A stretch of DNA of 64,000 nucleotides from Acanthaster planci (GCF_001949145.1 NW_019091389.1:1277156-1341155), one strand, 5' to 3'; shown: positions 13,256-27,105, counted from the stretch's first letter. Notes: generated by a model from the sequence alone, not told the origin. Program-made: numbers and translations.

Positions 13256-13601
13256 CTACACAAAGACATGCATGTTCAATTGATCGTGAAATTTCGAAAA
13301 GAATTACACAGACATAGCAATTATCATCTCAAACCTATTTGAGTTCAGCCACAAAGAACAGAAATAAAACAAAAAGAAATATTTCCTACATTATTCATGT
13401 AAAATACTTCCAGATTTCTGTTTTGTGTACATTTCTGGAATTAGCCTACAGATTCATGCTGCGCTCTTGTACATGCTTTCCACATGAACATGTACGATGC
13501 TGATGTACGTTTTGCAGGGCTTGGAAAAATTGGGATTTGCAAAGGTACTGCACAGCTAAAAATAAGATGCTGGAACATGAAAGATATCTTTAGAGGCTTA
13601 C

Positions 13602-15662
13602 CTTGCTTGGTGAGTACTTTCTAGTGGAGTCAACCTCATCTGTTGAGGACTGCAGCTTGCTGGACATCAAGTTGACAGCATTGGGTTGTATCTTCTGGGT
13701 GTTCTCTTGCAGGACAGCAGGCTTTGATGTCTCTGTCTGAGGAACAGCTTCTGGTGCCACAGACTTACATGTTGCAGATGGTAACTCTTCACTGATGTAC
13801 AACTCAATTTGACTGTTTGGCTCACCTTTGCAAAGGGGCGGTTTGGATGTGACTGCCTCTGGCTTGACCGGTATGGCAGGCTTCCTGGCAGCCACAGTCT
13901 CCTTGACTTGACCCCTTCCACTTGGCAAGCCTCCAAAGAGCATCGCTTTCCTCTCATCAATCAATGACCTTCGGCCAACCCCTGACCTCTGAAACCTTTT
14001 CTCAGGGGACACCAGTCCCTTCTTGGGGTCAGCAGGGGACAGGGATACTTTATCTTCCCATGCTTGACGACGCGCTGCAACAAAGCTGTCCTTGTTGGAT
14101 TTGCGCTCCACACTTTGACTCCTGCGAGAATGGATGATCACAGGGGTATCAGTTGCTGAGTCTTTCTGAGCTGGCACGGGTGCTAGATTAGGGGCGGAGT
14201 CCACTACTGTCACAGGAACAATGGGGGCACTCCTGGCCACTGGTTCCATGCTACGTGCTCTGGCCCGGGAGCGCTGTGGCATGGCCACTTTTGCCGTAAC
14301 CCTACTGCGGTCTGGACTTTTCAGATTTGGTTTTGGATCACTCGACCGTATTGATCCCGCTTTGGCACGCACTGGACCGTAAGGTGAGACACCGGACAAG
14401 TTGTTATCAGTCCTCCGTGCAACTGGTGCACTCACAATGCGAGCTTTGTCTACACTGGATGAACCATTTGGTCGTTGGTTTGTGTCACTGGAAGTAGTTT
14501 TTACCTTCATTCTAGCACCAGTGTTGATCCCTAGAATGCTGGGCTTCAGAATGGCTGCACTTTTGGACTTCGTTGGACTGGTACGCATGGTATTCTCATC
14601 CGTGGGGGAAGACAGGCTGTGTTTGGAGGGAGACTTACCCAAGCCAGAATCAGTTTTAGCAGCTGTGGTCCCACTGGACTTACTAACCATTTTCTTTTCC
14701 ATGACAATCTCCATGCAGACTTTTCTCTTTGCAGAGGGAGTCCTCGAAAGTGCACTTTTTGTTTTACGCTCAGTGTCACTAATGGAATCCTCACTGCTGC
14801 TTTTGGTAGCTCCATTTCTCAGTCTGCGACTCTCACTCTCTGCAAAGTTTGTTGGTGATAATCCACTGTCCAGTGATGAATTAGATGGGGTCCTTGATGA
14901 TGGCTTCCTTGCAGGGGTTTGAGATGATCCATTTCTTGAGGACCTGAGGGAGGACTGTCGCTGGAACCTTGAGTTGTTCTCTGATGATGGCGGGGAAGAC
15001 TTCCTTCTCACACTTGGAGGAGTCTTTGCTTTAGAAACTGATGAGCTCCTACTCCCTGTCCCACCTCCTGAAATCTTCTTCCCCTTCTCCTCTGCTAGAC
15101 TTGATCTTTTTGATGGCTGCTTCAGAGAGGAGGTGACCTTATGTCCCTTGTCATCTCCATCAGAACTGGAGCAAGAGCTAGCAGAGCTGGCCTCCCGTTT
15201 GGGAATGGCCCCACCAGTCCTGGATGCTACTTGGTCCTGGTTGGGCCCAGAGACGCAGCCATTTTCCGGCCCTATATGCACTTTATCTGAGGAGGTAGAT
15301 CTTCGTGGACCCTTGCCTGTGGGTGGCCTGGAAGTCACTGAAGCCTGAGTTCTCACTGAAGTGGCCGACCCAGTCACTCTCCTAGACAACAGTGCCTCTG
15401 CTCTGCTTTTGGCTGACTTGGAGGAGGCGGCTGCCCCTTGTTTACGCTGCTCTATTGATGGGGTACGTTCTCGCATTGAGGAGATGGGGGAAGAGTCGCT
15501 ATCAGCCAAACTGCCGTTGGCAAGGCAACCACTGCCATTTTTCTTGGCAGCTGACGCAGGAGATACTTTTGGTTTTGACGAGGGATGATCAGAGGCTTTC
15601 CCATTTTTGTCCTCTGAGGAGACACCAGGGATGGGGTTGGATCTCTTGGATGACACAGACAT
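13602..15662 (-). CDS. Dlgap: DLGAP/GKAP-family protein, coding exon 1 (Ser/Lys-rich N-terminal region)
   Basis: This exon starts a five-exon gene: 13602-15662, 13044-13255, 12289-12467, 10622-10851 and 9879-10136, minus strand, 2940 nt, 979 residues. ATG at 15662-15660 is the first in-frame ATG after a TAG at 15698-15696; an upstream GTG at 15671 is not needed. The donor is AGCAAG|gtaagc. Residues 1-687 are low-complexity, rich in Ser, Lys and Arg, with many Ser-Pro/Thr-Pro sites and no folded domain I recognise; near the end is RRSLIDERKAMLFGGLPSGR. The fold is at the C-terminus (GKAP domain, about residues 783-890). Family members are scaffolds: DLGAP1-4 link PSD-95 and Shank at synapses, DLGAP5/HURP binds spindle microtubules. 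The basic N-terminus and lack of a PDZ ligand could fit a HURP-like or ancestral member; the paralogue cannot be fixed by eye. Confidence 0.78.
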
Positions 15663-15747
15663 GTTATCCACTCTTGGCTTAGCTGCTACTAGGAACTACT
15701 TTCAAGACTGGGTGGCTTCCAAGCATGGCATTCCTTACAAAGACAAT
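15663..15747 (-). other. 5' UTR part of DLGAP exon, with a uORF
   Basis: A good acceptor (TTTGTTTGCAG, minus strand) ends at 15748, so the exon that starts the coding region probably begins at 15747. The 85-nt leader contains a 15-codon upstream ORF (ATG at 15726, TAA ending at 15679) that stops 16 nt before the main ATG, and a second overlapping short one. Such an arrangement could lower translation of the main frame; this is inference. Confidence 0.5.
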
Positions 15748-16493
15748 CTGCAAACAAAGTAAAGATAAAGAAATTCTGATTTCTGAGTAACACAAACAAT
15801 TTTGAAATTAGCTTGGCATCAAGATTTGGGGAAAGAAAAAATTTAAATGACCACAGAGGAAACTGTAATTAACTCAGATATTTCACAGTAGTGCAGCTAA
15901 CATTACAAGAAGTCACAGACATGTAATCAATGAACATATATTTTGAAGTTCTGGAAAATCCCTTCACACAGCATACAAGCAATCCACCATAAAGTGCACC
16001 ACCAAGCATGGCCTCCAAAGGGCTAATCTTAAAGTTATCGAGGGATACATTTCATACATGTATGTATGCATGTATCCCATATGTTTCCTTACAACAAAAC
16101 AGATAAGTACATAACTTGAGTGCAACAAAAAGTACACATGACTCAAGCAACAGGAGCATGCACATGTACATGTACTGTACCAGTACATACTAGGGTACAT
16201 ATACATGCAAGTGTATCAAGTGATGCACCAGCAGATTGGGGGACTGTACTTTAGTAGACAATCAATCACAATGAACTTGTTCCATGCTCCGAGTACTGAC
16301 AAGTATGAACACGTACAGGACTCAGGGGCTTTAACCCCAAATGGGGCCTGACATGTGGTGCATTATTCAGTGGTTTCTCGGTCAATACTGTCGTGATTAT
16401 GCACTGGACACTGAGCAAGTACAACACACTGTCCTGACTGCGTGATTTACTCTGAATTGGTCAGAACATCCCCCAATATCACCTCATTTCGGA

Positions 16494-16508
16494 AACACAC
16501 ACACACAC
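16494..16508. repeat. (AC)n microsatellite
   Basis: A short run of about seven AC dinucleotides. Confidence 0.8.
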
Positions 16509-19500
16509 AAATGTATATTTGCCTGCAACTGGGGACCCCCTATTGTTCCTCTTTTGTTTGTACTTGAACTTTTTTAGAAGACCACCCATATGTTTTGTAC
16601 ACAGTTGTCAATCGGCTACCCTCTGTCACTCTGGGACCTTAGTGTCCTCTATTGTTCAAGGTCCCCAATTGAATGCAGAAACAAACTCTGAAGAGACTGG
16701 CTCAAGCTGTCCAAGGTCCACAGGGACACACAAATACAACAACCTCCCACTGGATAACATGCAATAAAGCTTTGATTTCATTTCCCTATGCATGAACCTA
16801 CATACACTGCACATTGTGTACATAAACTTACTCTTCTGTGCCATCAAAACAACGAAGGAACAAGTCTGATCTGTGCAAATCAAATTGATCCTTTGATCCT
16901 ACACGTGTGGTTTTGAGGACAATCGAACAGACTGCTGCAATGAATCTACACATGCACCACCTACCGCACATATTCCGTAATACTTGCATTGAACTACAAA
17001 CATACTGTATTTGTATTGCATTTTCACTGTTCTGTATCATCACACCGTACACAACCTTTACATGCAAAGCCAAATCATTTCCAATTCCCAAACCTTGTCA
17101 AATGCAATATTTGACACAAGTGCATGTGGGTGTACTAGCACAGTGTGTGAATTTCTGAGTAATACACTGTACATGTAATCGGTAGTGGCCGCTGCATATT
17201 TTTCAGTGGGTGCTGATCAAACATTGATTTGCCCCCTTTTCCTCCTATATTTTTCCTAATTCACCACCGGGACACAATTTGCCTTCAGTCAAGAGAGCAA
17301 TAAAAAGCATTCAGAAAGCACCCGAGATGGTGAGTGAAAGAAAAACATTCCTTTAAAGGGCTCCAAACAGGCCACAGGTACATCTAGAGACCTGCTGGTT
17401 TTTTAACAATTGTACATGAAAGAGAACCCACGTAGGGGAGTTGGTCACTGTTGGTCTGTACTTAGTAAGCCAACTCCAGGTGGCATTTAAAGGAGACCTT
17501 TGTCAACATAAAGGCGTTATAAAATATGCCACAGTGGAAAAAACAGACTTGACTGTATTTCAATAGAGAAAGCCCAAAGTAGGTACTGGTACCGTGAACA
17601 ATCAGTAAACGTATGCAGGGTTCTAGCTGGAAAACTTCAATTAATAGCCAAAGTTGTAGCCAAATGTTTGATTTTGTAGCCATCCTACAAATTTACGAGC
17701 CAACATCATGTATTTTTGTAGCCAATTTGTTTGACAATAAAGATAAACCAATGACACGTTATTCACTCTGATTCTTTTCAATTTGTGTGAACTGCTTTTC
17801 AAATGGATCAATTATTATAAACAGACTAACATTTAAGAAAAACTACATCCAGTACATCTCATATTTCAAATGTTTGTTGGAATTTATTTCCATACGTCTA
17901 TATTTCACACGTTATTAAGTTATTTCCAAGGTAAGTACATGTTAAGAATACATCCACATATGAATGATTCAGATACCAAGAACACAAGGTTTTTCACCAG
18001 ACCACAGTTTGAATGCCCGATGGAAATCAAACACACTTCTTGGAGGACCTGTGTTAATCTATGTAAAAATTTCTACAGTCGAATATTCACAAGAATTATG
18101 GACATTTCACACAGTGCTACTCAGACAGTCACGACGGAAAATGGCCAACAATGTCCGTGTATCGCGTGGTAAGTGTGCATGATGCATCCATATCAGCCGG
18201 TGATAAACCTTGTGCCACGGCAGGATATTTGTTAAAACAGGCTTACTTCAAGTACAAGCAAAACAACCTCAAATTAAACTCATGATCACAGGAAATGTAT
18301 ACATAAATAAGAGGCCAAGTTCTGTGAATTAACTTGCAGAAAACCTCTTGCAACATCAATTTTTATTTTCGACCTGCAGCTTTAGGGTTGCATGCGATAT
18401 GCGTGTATGGCTGATGTAGAGTAATTGACTGGAATGTACAGTACATGTACATGTATGGACTGTCAATGCGAACGCCAATGGGAACTGTTTGTGAAAGTTG
18501 GAAATTAAAAAATGACATTTTGGTGACGAACAAGTGGTAAGGTTTGTCTAAATTTGCAAAATAATCGCCAATTTTTCTTTCCAGGTCAATGGAATAATAG
18601 CCAAAATTACAATTATTCCCCAACTGGCGAGAATGGTGAACGGCAGCTGGAACCTTGCGTGTGAGTGCACGTGTAACAGTGCTTGTTCCCCATAAAATTG
18701 TACTAACCATGTCCGGGTATACCAGTAAAAGTCAAGATACAACAGCATCAGGAAAATCTACATTGTACTTACATGCACTGAACACATGTAATGTGGCAAG
18801 TGTACACAAAATACACGTATCTACAATCCTACATATTTACTGAGTACCAGTACGCCAGGTTTAACCTTAAAATGATATGAACACCACATTGGGAGATAGC
18901 AATATTCGGCTCCAGGAAAACATTCAAAATCAGTGCATAAACTTCCATGATGTGATCTAAAACCTTCCTCTGTCATCAAAAACCATGTCCACAAACTACA
19001 AGTACATGGAACATGAACAATCTTGATGAAATGTGGAAGTATATGCACAGTCATTGTGGATTGTGAAACTGTGAATATAAAAAAAATGCTCAGAGCATTA
19101 CATGTTCACAATTACATACCCGTACATGTATCTGTTCATAGGGCCCAATACTTTGTACAATGTCAAAGTGTACTCTTGCTCACAGTGACAAAAAAGTACA
19201 ATAAACACAATGCAGTAATAGTGGAAGTCATTTTTAAGATGGAAAATGTACATGTATTCAATTTTTCATCCCACTTTTTAAAACACTAAAGGAATTCTGG
19301 GAGTTTTGTCCTCTGTGGATCTCTCGTCACATACATATACCAATGGCAGCTACATGTACATGTATTTGTTAGGATAAAGTTCAGTATTACATGCACTGGT
19401 ACATGTACTTGCAGTGGAACCTTATTCATTAAATCCTTTGGACTTATCATCAGGAATGACAACACACAGAACTTAGGAAACAGAATGTTGTACATGTATT

Positions 19501-20284
19501 CACAGAGCTCTTAATTGATGAGGTTCAACTGTAATACCGTTATCTTTATCAATATCATGCATTATCTGGGTCTGGGCACATGTTAATGCCACTAATAAAT
19601 TCTGTCACATCAACTGGTATCACGGTAATGATGGTACACATGCATACATATCCTAGTACACGTACATGTACGTGTACAGAGCAAGTGCAAAAGCATGCAT
19701 GTGCATAATCGACCATGTATTTCAATTTCAATTTTCCTGTACGTACCGGTAGGCCTACATGTACAATGTACCTTCCAGTTGTACATGTAATTCACAAATT
19801 CAATAGTGACGTGCAAGTTAGAATCTCTGATTGTTAGATGCACTGTCAAATGTAATCATAAGATCTCATCATGTCCCTCATGGCATTACTCACTGCAACA
19901 TATGTACACATAAAGGTATACACAAACACATATACGGGTACATGCATCAGTAAACACCAATGGAATGTACAGGTACATGTACACTGTACTTGTAGGGTTT
20001 TGACCAGCATTCGGTGTGGACCCTAATTAGACTGTATGCATCAATGCACACATCAACAGGCTGACGAGGCATTAGTTTCAATCATATGCATACATGTGCA
20101 CAGTGCATATTGTTCATGTGTGAATACACGCAGTATTGTTTGTACAATACTGCACATGCAATACGCCACATCACCATGCTTTTCAGTATGAAAGAATGTT
20201 TTCAACAACTGATATTTCTGAAGACTACTCTAGGAATTTGATTCTTAGTTCCAAATACAACCAGTACTACATGTACATACACCC

Positions 20285-20548
20285 TAGGAGGTTAGGGTTA
20301 AACAATTTAAAAGGAATGGAAGTATTATTCGTCTGTTAAATCTTGCTACAGTGTAAATCATGGCTGGAGATACTCCTAGACATGAGAAGCTATTATTGTG
20401 ATTATAATGTACAATTGTGTGCATTATTGCAACTGATTTTATATAGCTTTATTCCTCAACCATCTGCCTTGTCAGTAAGCCCGAATATTCGATCAAATTG
20501 AAGGTCAAATTTCGAATAGTGAATTATTTGAATTTACTCAGCCCTAAA
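20285..20548. repeat. AATATTCG-family repeat, copy 1 (truncated)
   Basis: It contains AAATCTTGCTACAG, a segment like GGCTGGAGATACTCC, then a TTGAAGGTCAAATTTCGAA block and the end TCAGCCCTAAA. The order and spacing match the second half of the copies at 30391 and 39388, so this copy lacks its other end. Confidence 0.65.
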
Positions 20549-21435
20549 TACTTGTAGATTCATAACAATTTTCTGTGACTAGGTTTCTGGAGAATATCCT
20601 CACAATGTACATGAATGGTACATTGAATGTTCAGAGTGGTACGTGTATGTAGGTGATCTGTTTAATCATCCAATTTTCCATTCATTTTGTACCCACACAA
20701 GTCACTGGAGGTGACTAAGCATGGAACTTGAACTTGGCAGCTGAATGTAGAACACATTCATGGTATTCCTTGCAGTTGTTGCAAACACGTGGCCAGTCCT
20801 TGGGTGTCACAAAAAGAAAAGTCATGGTAATGTGTATTACATTACACAAATCTTGTGCATATGACTCAAGAGCAAACATGTGTGGCATTCCACTTACAGA
20901 GTAGTCATTGTGTCAATTGTGATTTTCTGCCAAAAAATAAAACCGTGCTCCAGGACAGTTCAATGTGAATTGACTGTTCATCAAGAGGTTAAACACTAAC
21001 ACAGATCAACAACTAGGCATAGCTGACTGCATAGTGCATACACAGTACATACATGAACATGTATGTAAACTGTAGGGGGGGACGTGTAAATGCGTAATTG
21101 TGCACGGTACATACATGTACATGTATATATACACACCGGTATGTGTTTTTACAATGAATGTGTACATTATACCAGTAGGTCGATGATTTTGTGGATCACA
21201 ACAGTATGAGTCAAGCCAATACACTTGGCCAATGAATTTCCTTTAGAGGAAATGAAGGATCACAAGCAGTGAATACCTCAGACAAGCCTTTTGGTGTGGT
21301 CATGTCCACATATAGCATACATGTACCAATAAACTGGTTTAATGGTTTTATTTATGAAAGGGTATGCAGCATAGGCAATTTTGAACTTGACAAGTGTGTT
21401 AGTGATTAGGCATACGTACTCGTACGTACCACAAA

Positions 21436-21693
21436 TGTGACCCGCTCTGTGAAAATGAGTCAAAAGTTGCCAGAGCCACTTTGGAATAAAAAGTCCTTTA
21501 GAATAATTCTGCACAGTATAAACCGATTCCTAGGAACCCACAGCATTTTTCACCATGGAGTATCCACTTTCATCAGGATGCCAAACTGAGTGATACTTAA
21601 AAACAAAAAACTCAATTTGCTCTTTCCAATACAAATGAAAACTCAAAATGTGGCTCTGGTGACATAGGACTCATTTTCACAGAGTGGGTCACA
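21436..21693. repeat. Foldback element TGTGACCCGCTCTGTGAAAA
   Basis: Arms 21436-21461 and 21668-21693 are inverted matches at 25 of 26 positions. A second inverted pair (CCAGAGCCAC-like) lies just inside, giving arms of about 50 bp. The element is about 258 bp and non-coding. Confidence 0.75.
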
Positions 21694-24600
21694 AATACTA
21701 AAATGCATGTACATGTATATAGTCGGTTTCACCACGAAGTGAGGTACATGTATAGAATAGTTTGGGTGCACCACCAAGCATGCCAAGTGACGTACTGTAC
21801 TGTCTACTTCTAACGGCTGTTTTTTGTAAAATAAACATTTCCTACAATGTCTTTAACCCGCATATTATTTTAGTTATCGCTTGATAGTCCTGGATACATT
21901 GAGGAATGTGGCGGAAGTCATCTTTGATGGCCCCAACAATCATGTCAGGGAAGCCCTATGGTTGCATTCTGCTAACTCAAGCCATATTAAAAACAGTGTG
22001 AAATCAACAAAGTTTGGGGCTCAATAACATGCAAGTGACGTTACTGGAGTTTCTCAAAAAAATTAAATTATACTCTTATCCTTTGTCTTTCTACCCGTAT
22101 TTCTTTTCAATTTTTAACCAATTAAATACTGTACATTTTTAATTATTCACAAAATATAAACCCACCCCCAGAAAGTGATAGTTCACAAGCCTGCGTGTAG
22201 CTATTTTCAAATGGCTTTCCTCTATGGCACTTTCTCAGGTGCTAAGAGCCATTTTTCATCTGCAATTTTATCAACTCTGCCCTCAGATTGAAACCCTCAA
22301 ACCCAGGGAGTTGATCCTGGCCTGCATGTACATTTCCACAATTCTTCCTTTTTTTCTGCCAAAATTTTCCTTTTTCAAAAGAGACAAAGAGGGCACTTTT
22401 TATGCTAATGAGCTGGGCAGAAATTGCTGGCGTATTGCTTGCTCGAATGGCGCCCATGGTGATTACACCCTTTAGGCAGAGTTCTCCGTCTTGCAACGCT
22501 ACGCTGCACTACAGGATCTTAGCTGGTGTCCCAAAGATGGTACCCAACAGACATGGTGTTGCAGTCTCTTTATTGGATCCCTTGGTAGTAATACCGGCGC
22601 ATGTGTGCTGCAAAAAGTGCAAAGGATGGGACTGAGACCACATGCAGGCTACAGCGTGTGTCTCAGTCTGTCTTCCTGGTGTGTTGGGATTCACCCCACA
22701 CAAACCTATAGCCAATGGTAATGTATTCCATCAGTGGCCTCCTTCATGTACATGTAGGCTTCTTCAACTTTCCCCAAACTGAGACAGCAACAGGAAATGG
22801 GATGGAAACCATTACGCATAGTTCTGGGCAGGCACATTAGCAGTAGAGGTGTGACAGTGTTCAGTACAAAATGTACATGTATGACTCTGAGCTGTCCATC
22901 TGTACAGTATAACTCCATCAGCCCGATGGAGAAATGACTATTTTGATAAAAGTGAAACCACTCTGGTTATTTCCAGATTGGAGTCTTAATTGAGCCATCA
23001 AAAACACATTAAAAGAAGGAACCAGGATCAAATCTTTCTTCTACATGTACAGGTACATGTAGAAGGTGACGAAGCAACTGTACTAGGGCTGTACCTCTCT
23101 CAACACTGCCCAAACATGAAATCCCTATACCACCTTCATCAGTAGCAGTAACCTTGCAAAATTGTACAGAAAACAAATGCCTGTCTGTTTTTGTTTCCTT
23201 TCTCCGGGGTAACAATCATAATTCATGAAGTCACATACACTGTCCCAGTATATACCAGTCCACTGTACAAGTACATGTACTTACATCAGCACTGTACAGT
23301 GTGACTACAAGTCACATTTGCGCCTAAAACGTGATAATATGTAACCAAATGTTTAATTCTTATCGCCAATCGCAACCATGATTTGTACCCGTTAGACACC
23401 CATCTTGTCACTAGTCAGTTACAAATGACAGCTGTCCAGTTTTCTTCTATGTGCACTTACATGTAGCGACATGTCTTTCTGATCGATCATGCCATTTTTC
23501 TCTGTCTTACTATGCACACAGCATGAGTCCATGTTAAACTGCAACATAGCTTGCATATACATGTACATGCACGTACAGGTACTCTACATGTAGGTACCCG
23601 AGTTAAGCCAGTGGCTCCCCATTTTAATTTTTTTCTATACAGCACTGCAGTACATACAGTTCAGCTGTCTCAGGCACAATGTGCAAAAGGCATGACACAA
23701 AATGTGGAGTTTGTAAACTGTAATTTAAGAGTCATCCTGGCAATGTTACAGAATGAGCTGCTATCTTACAGACAAAACACACGTCGGTGATACTAAGCTC
23801 TTGGGACACAGACTTTTCCCAACTGGTATGAACAAATACTCAGTTTACTCACTCACATACTCACAGTCACAATGGACAACAGTTGTTACACAGAAGTACT
23901 GCAAACTCAAAAGCATGTAATACACGTAATGAAAATGCTCAGCCTCACCACTAAGGTCACCACTGTACTTGTTACAGGTTCTCGTACATGTATGTAGGAC
24001 CACTGGTCATTCAAATTCTGTGAATAAGCTGAAAAACGCCTGTATCTGTTGATAGATTCTCAGTCCTTTTAAAATGGGGAACAAAAGCCACAAGTAAACA
24101 GACGCCTGCTTCTCAATGCACATAATCAATAATCACCATTCAGACCAGGACAATAAGAAGTGTTACACATGTACCAGTGGACGGTATAGCACAAATTGTG
24201 TGATCAGCTGACAAGGACTGAAATACTGTACATATACTGTAGGTGTCCCTGACCACGGCACACTTACAAAAAGGTGTGGGACTGCATTGAGAAAAGTGGA
24301 AAACCTTTCAATATGAGGCAAGGATCAAGGCCTTGCATGTATAAAAATATAAATAATTCATCCTGGTATCTATCAGACTTTGATGGATGAGTCAGCAACA
24401 CTGTTTTACATGTATTACATGTAAAATGTATAAACAAACATAGGATAGTAAGTGCAAAGTGGGAAAAAAACTTGTGTACATGTACGGGTACAGCGGTTGT
24501 CTTTCTGAATCCATGTCATGCATTTATTATGTACCCTGGTACAGTATGTACTGCCACCTGTACTGTTCACGTTCACCGTGCATTGCTGGTGCTCATGTAC

Positions 24601-26831
24601 ATGTAGATCTACCGGTATATGTACAGTACATGTACATTGCACTGGCACCTGTAGAATCATGTACATGTACACATATATACAGTGTAGGTGTACCTGTACA
24701 TCATGTAAATGTACGTAATGATTGTCATTGTTGCTCAATGTGCCATAGAATTATCTCTCTGGAACGTAGTCAAACGTTCTGCTTTTCAGAGAAACAAAGG
24801 TTTGGTGTTTACAAGGTACAGGCAATTGGCAAGTACCGCAGTATTCATCAGGTACATGTACATTAACTGTGCTGTAAGCCCTCCCCCAGTCATTTAAAAC
24901 ACACACAATACAGAGGAAACTCTACCCGGTATTTACGTACATGTACGGGAAGGGGTACCTGTAAAGTGCAAACAGAATTGGTAGAAGAAACTTGGCATGT
25001 ACATGTACATTTACAGTAACTCAAATATAGACTTTGCTAAACAATGAAGGCAAAACACTCAAATATAAAAAATCCCATTCAGACTTGTGAACAGAATGGA
25101 GAAAGGGCACAAATATAACCTTCACTGTACATGTATGGTATCACTGGAATTTTAATGATAACAGTAGGCCCTATGGTATAAGATTCTTGTATGAGCAAAT
25201 GTACATATGTACCAGAGAAATATTGGTTACAACTATGGTACATGTAACTTGAATCAACATTGTCAAAAGATGACAAAGCAAAACTGGAGTGAAGCACACA
25301 TGTGTAATTAATCTGCCTGTGATGTGATGCGTTTTGAAACTACCGGAACACACAGATACAAGTGTATATTTGGGCCTACTGGTATACATGCTGAGCATAA
25401 ATTGTGCATAATTTACTACTGACATGTACTGCAGATGTTCTGCCAGTCGCAAAATATTGATTTGAAAAATCTAGGTCAAGAAACATTTCACACATATGGG
25501 GCTGGCAGCACTTGGGCTTATTTCATTTTTTGGTTAATTGAGTTTCATCCATTGTCATTTCTTTCTTTATATTTTGCATATGTTAGCCCTAAAATGCAAT
25601 GTTTCATTTCAAATGCAAATTTATCGGGATTTCACTGCCAGCTGGTTTCATCCACAAAGCATACATGTATGTGTGTGTGCGTTTCACATATACATAACCC
25701 ACGTATACCTGAGTAACACATTGAGCAAATAACACATCCCACACAACATTGTTTTAACAATGAAAATAAAGCACATATCTACTTGGATGATGCTGAAGTT
25801 TTGTTAGCTATGATAATGGTTTAAAATAAGGTAACTAATTATACATGTAAGCTTATTTCCAAGTACCATTAAATCAACACTGCCAAACAAGTGGTCTGTA
25901 TTCACAGCCTCAGGAAATATTTTGCCAAAGGATCTTCACAATATTTTATCCACTTTCCAAATTTCAACAATGTACATGTACTGTACCATACATTGTACAT
26001 GTGTATGGATTTTCTGTGCTAGCCATACTTATTTCACAAGGTGGGTTTTGATTAATTGAACAGAAAAATGCAAATAATAAAATACTGGACACACTGACTG
26101 ACCAAGTAACCAAATAATGAATGCAGTTATACACAGCCATACACATGGTACATACTTTTTTACTTGTTCCAGTTGTTGTAACTTGACCCTTAATGACCTG
26201 GGATAATTCATTACTGCAAGTGTGAATATGCCTGTGCCAGGTATCCAGGTACCCGCCTGTCGATATCAAAACCCAGTTCCATTTTTTCAGGCTGGTGACT
26301 GTAAAAAAAGTTTTTTTTTTTTTTAAATAAATGAATAAATACAAGTAGGCCTAAATAAATTAAAAAGAAAAATACATGTGTAAAATGTCTATGAACTTTA
26401 ATACTGAATGGCAGCATTGCTGCTGAAAATCACCCTGCCACTGAAAAACCTGGTCCCAAGGTCATAACAGCGGTTCAGAGATGGACAGAGCTATGTTACC
26501 CACTCTGCCCATTGAACTACAATGTACAGTTATTTTCCTAGTTCCGAATTTATCCTAGTTCCGGATTGCTTGAAGTAGAAGCCTACCTCGTTTGTGCTGT
26601 TCTTCAGTTCTACATTTTAAAACAAGTTATACCAGTATTTGAAAGGTAAGATGTACATGTAAGCTTCTTGTACAAATTTTATTACAAAATATTAAGAAGA
26701 AAATTTTTGCCAGATTTCTGATTTGCAATTTGACAGAACACCTTGTTTAAAGTCATGGGAGCCAAAAACCGCCAAAAATTTACAGGGCGATAGGTCACTC
26801 ACTACGTGTAATTCCAATTGCTTTTTTCATA

Positions 26832-27105
26832 TGTGTTTAATCAAAACGACTTTTACATTTTTTTTTTTTTTCAATGGCCAAAAACTGAATACGTTTTCAT
26901 TATTTCGGATCGGCTGTATTAAGAGCACACAAATTCGTTGTGAATTCACCTACAACGTTGCATCTATTGTGTGTTTAATCAAAATGACTTATAATTTTTT
27001 TTTTTCTAGTGGCCAAAAACTGAAAGCATTTTTTCTTTTTTGGGATAAGGTGGCATTAAGAACTTGCAAATTCATTGCGAACTCAACTTCACGCAATGTA
27101 GTTGC
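26832..27105. repeat. Diverged 138-bp tandem duplication
   Basis: Two adjacent units begin TGTGTTTAATCAAAA (26832 and 26970). Each runs through a T-tract, TGGCCAAAAACTGAA, a second T-rich part and a segment like AAATTCRTTGYGAA. They differ by point changes and T-tract length. Confidence 0.65.

Noticed and set aside
14401-14922. Plus-strand 173-codon open frame
   Set aside because: Lies antisense within the DLGAP-like exon; its openness follows from the Ser/Lys-rich codons on the other strand.
24459-24866. Overlapping long open frames on both strands (135 and 107 codons)
   Set aside because: They are made of TACATGTA repeats, which read as Cys/Tyr/Met/Val/His-rich nonsense in both directions; no start context or domain.
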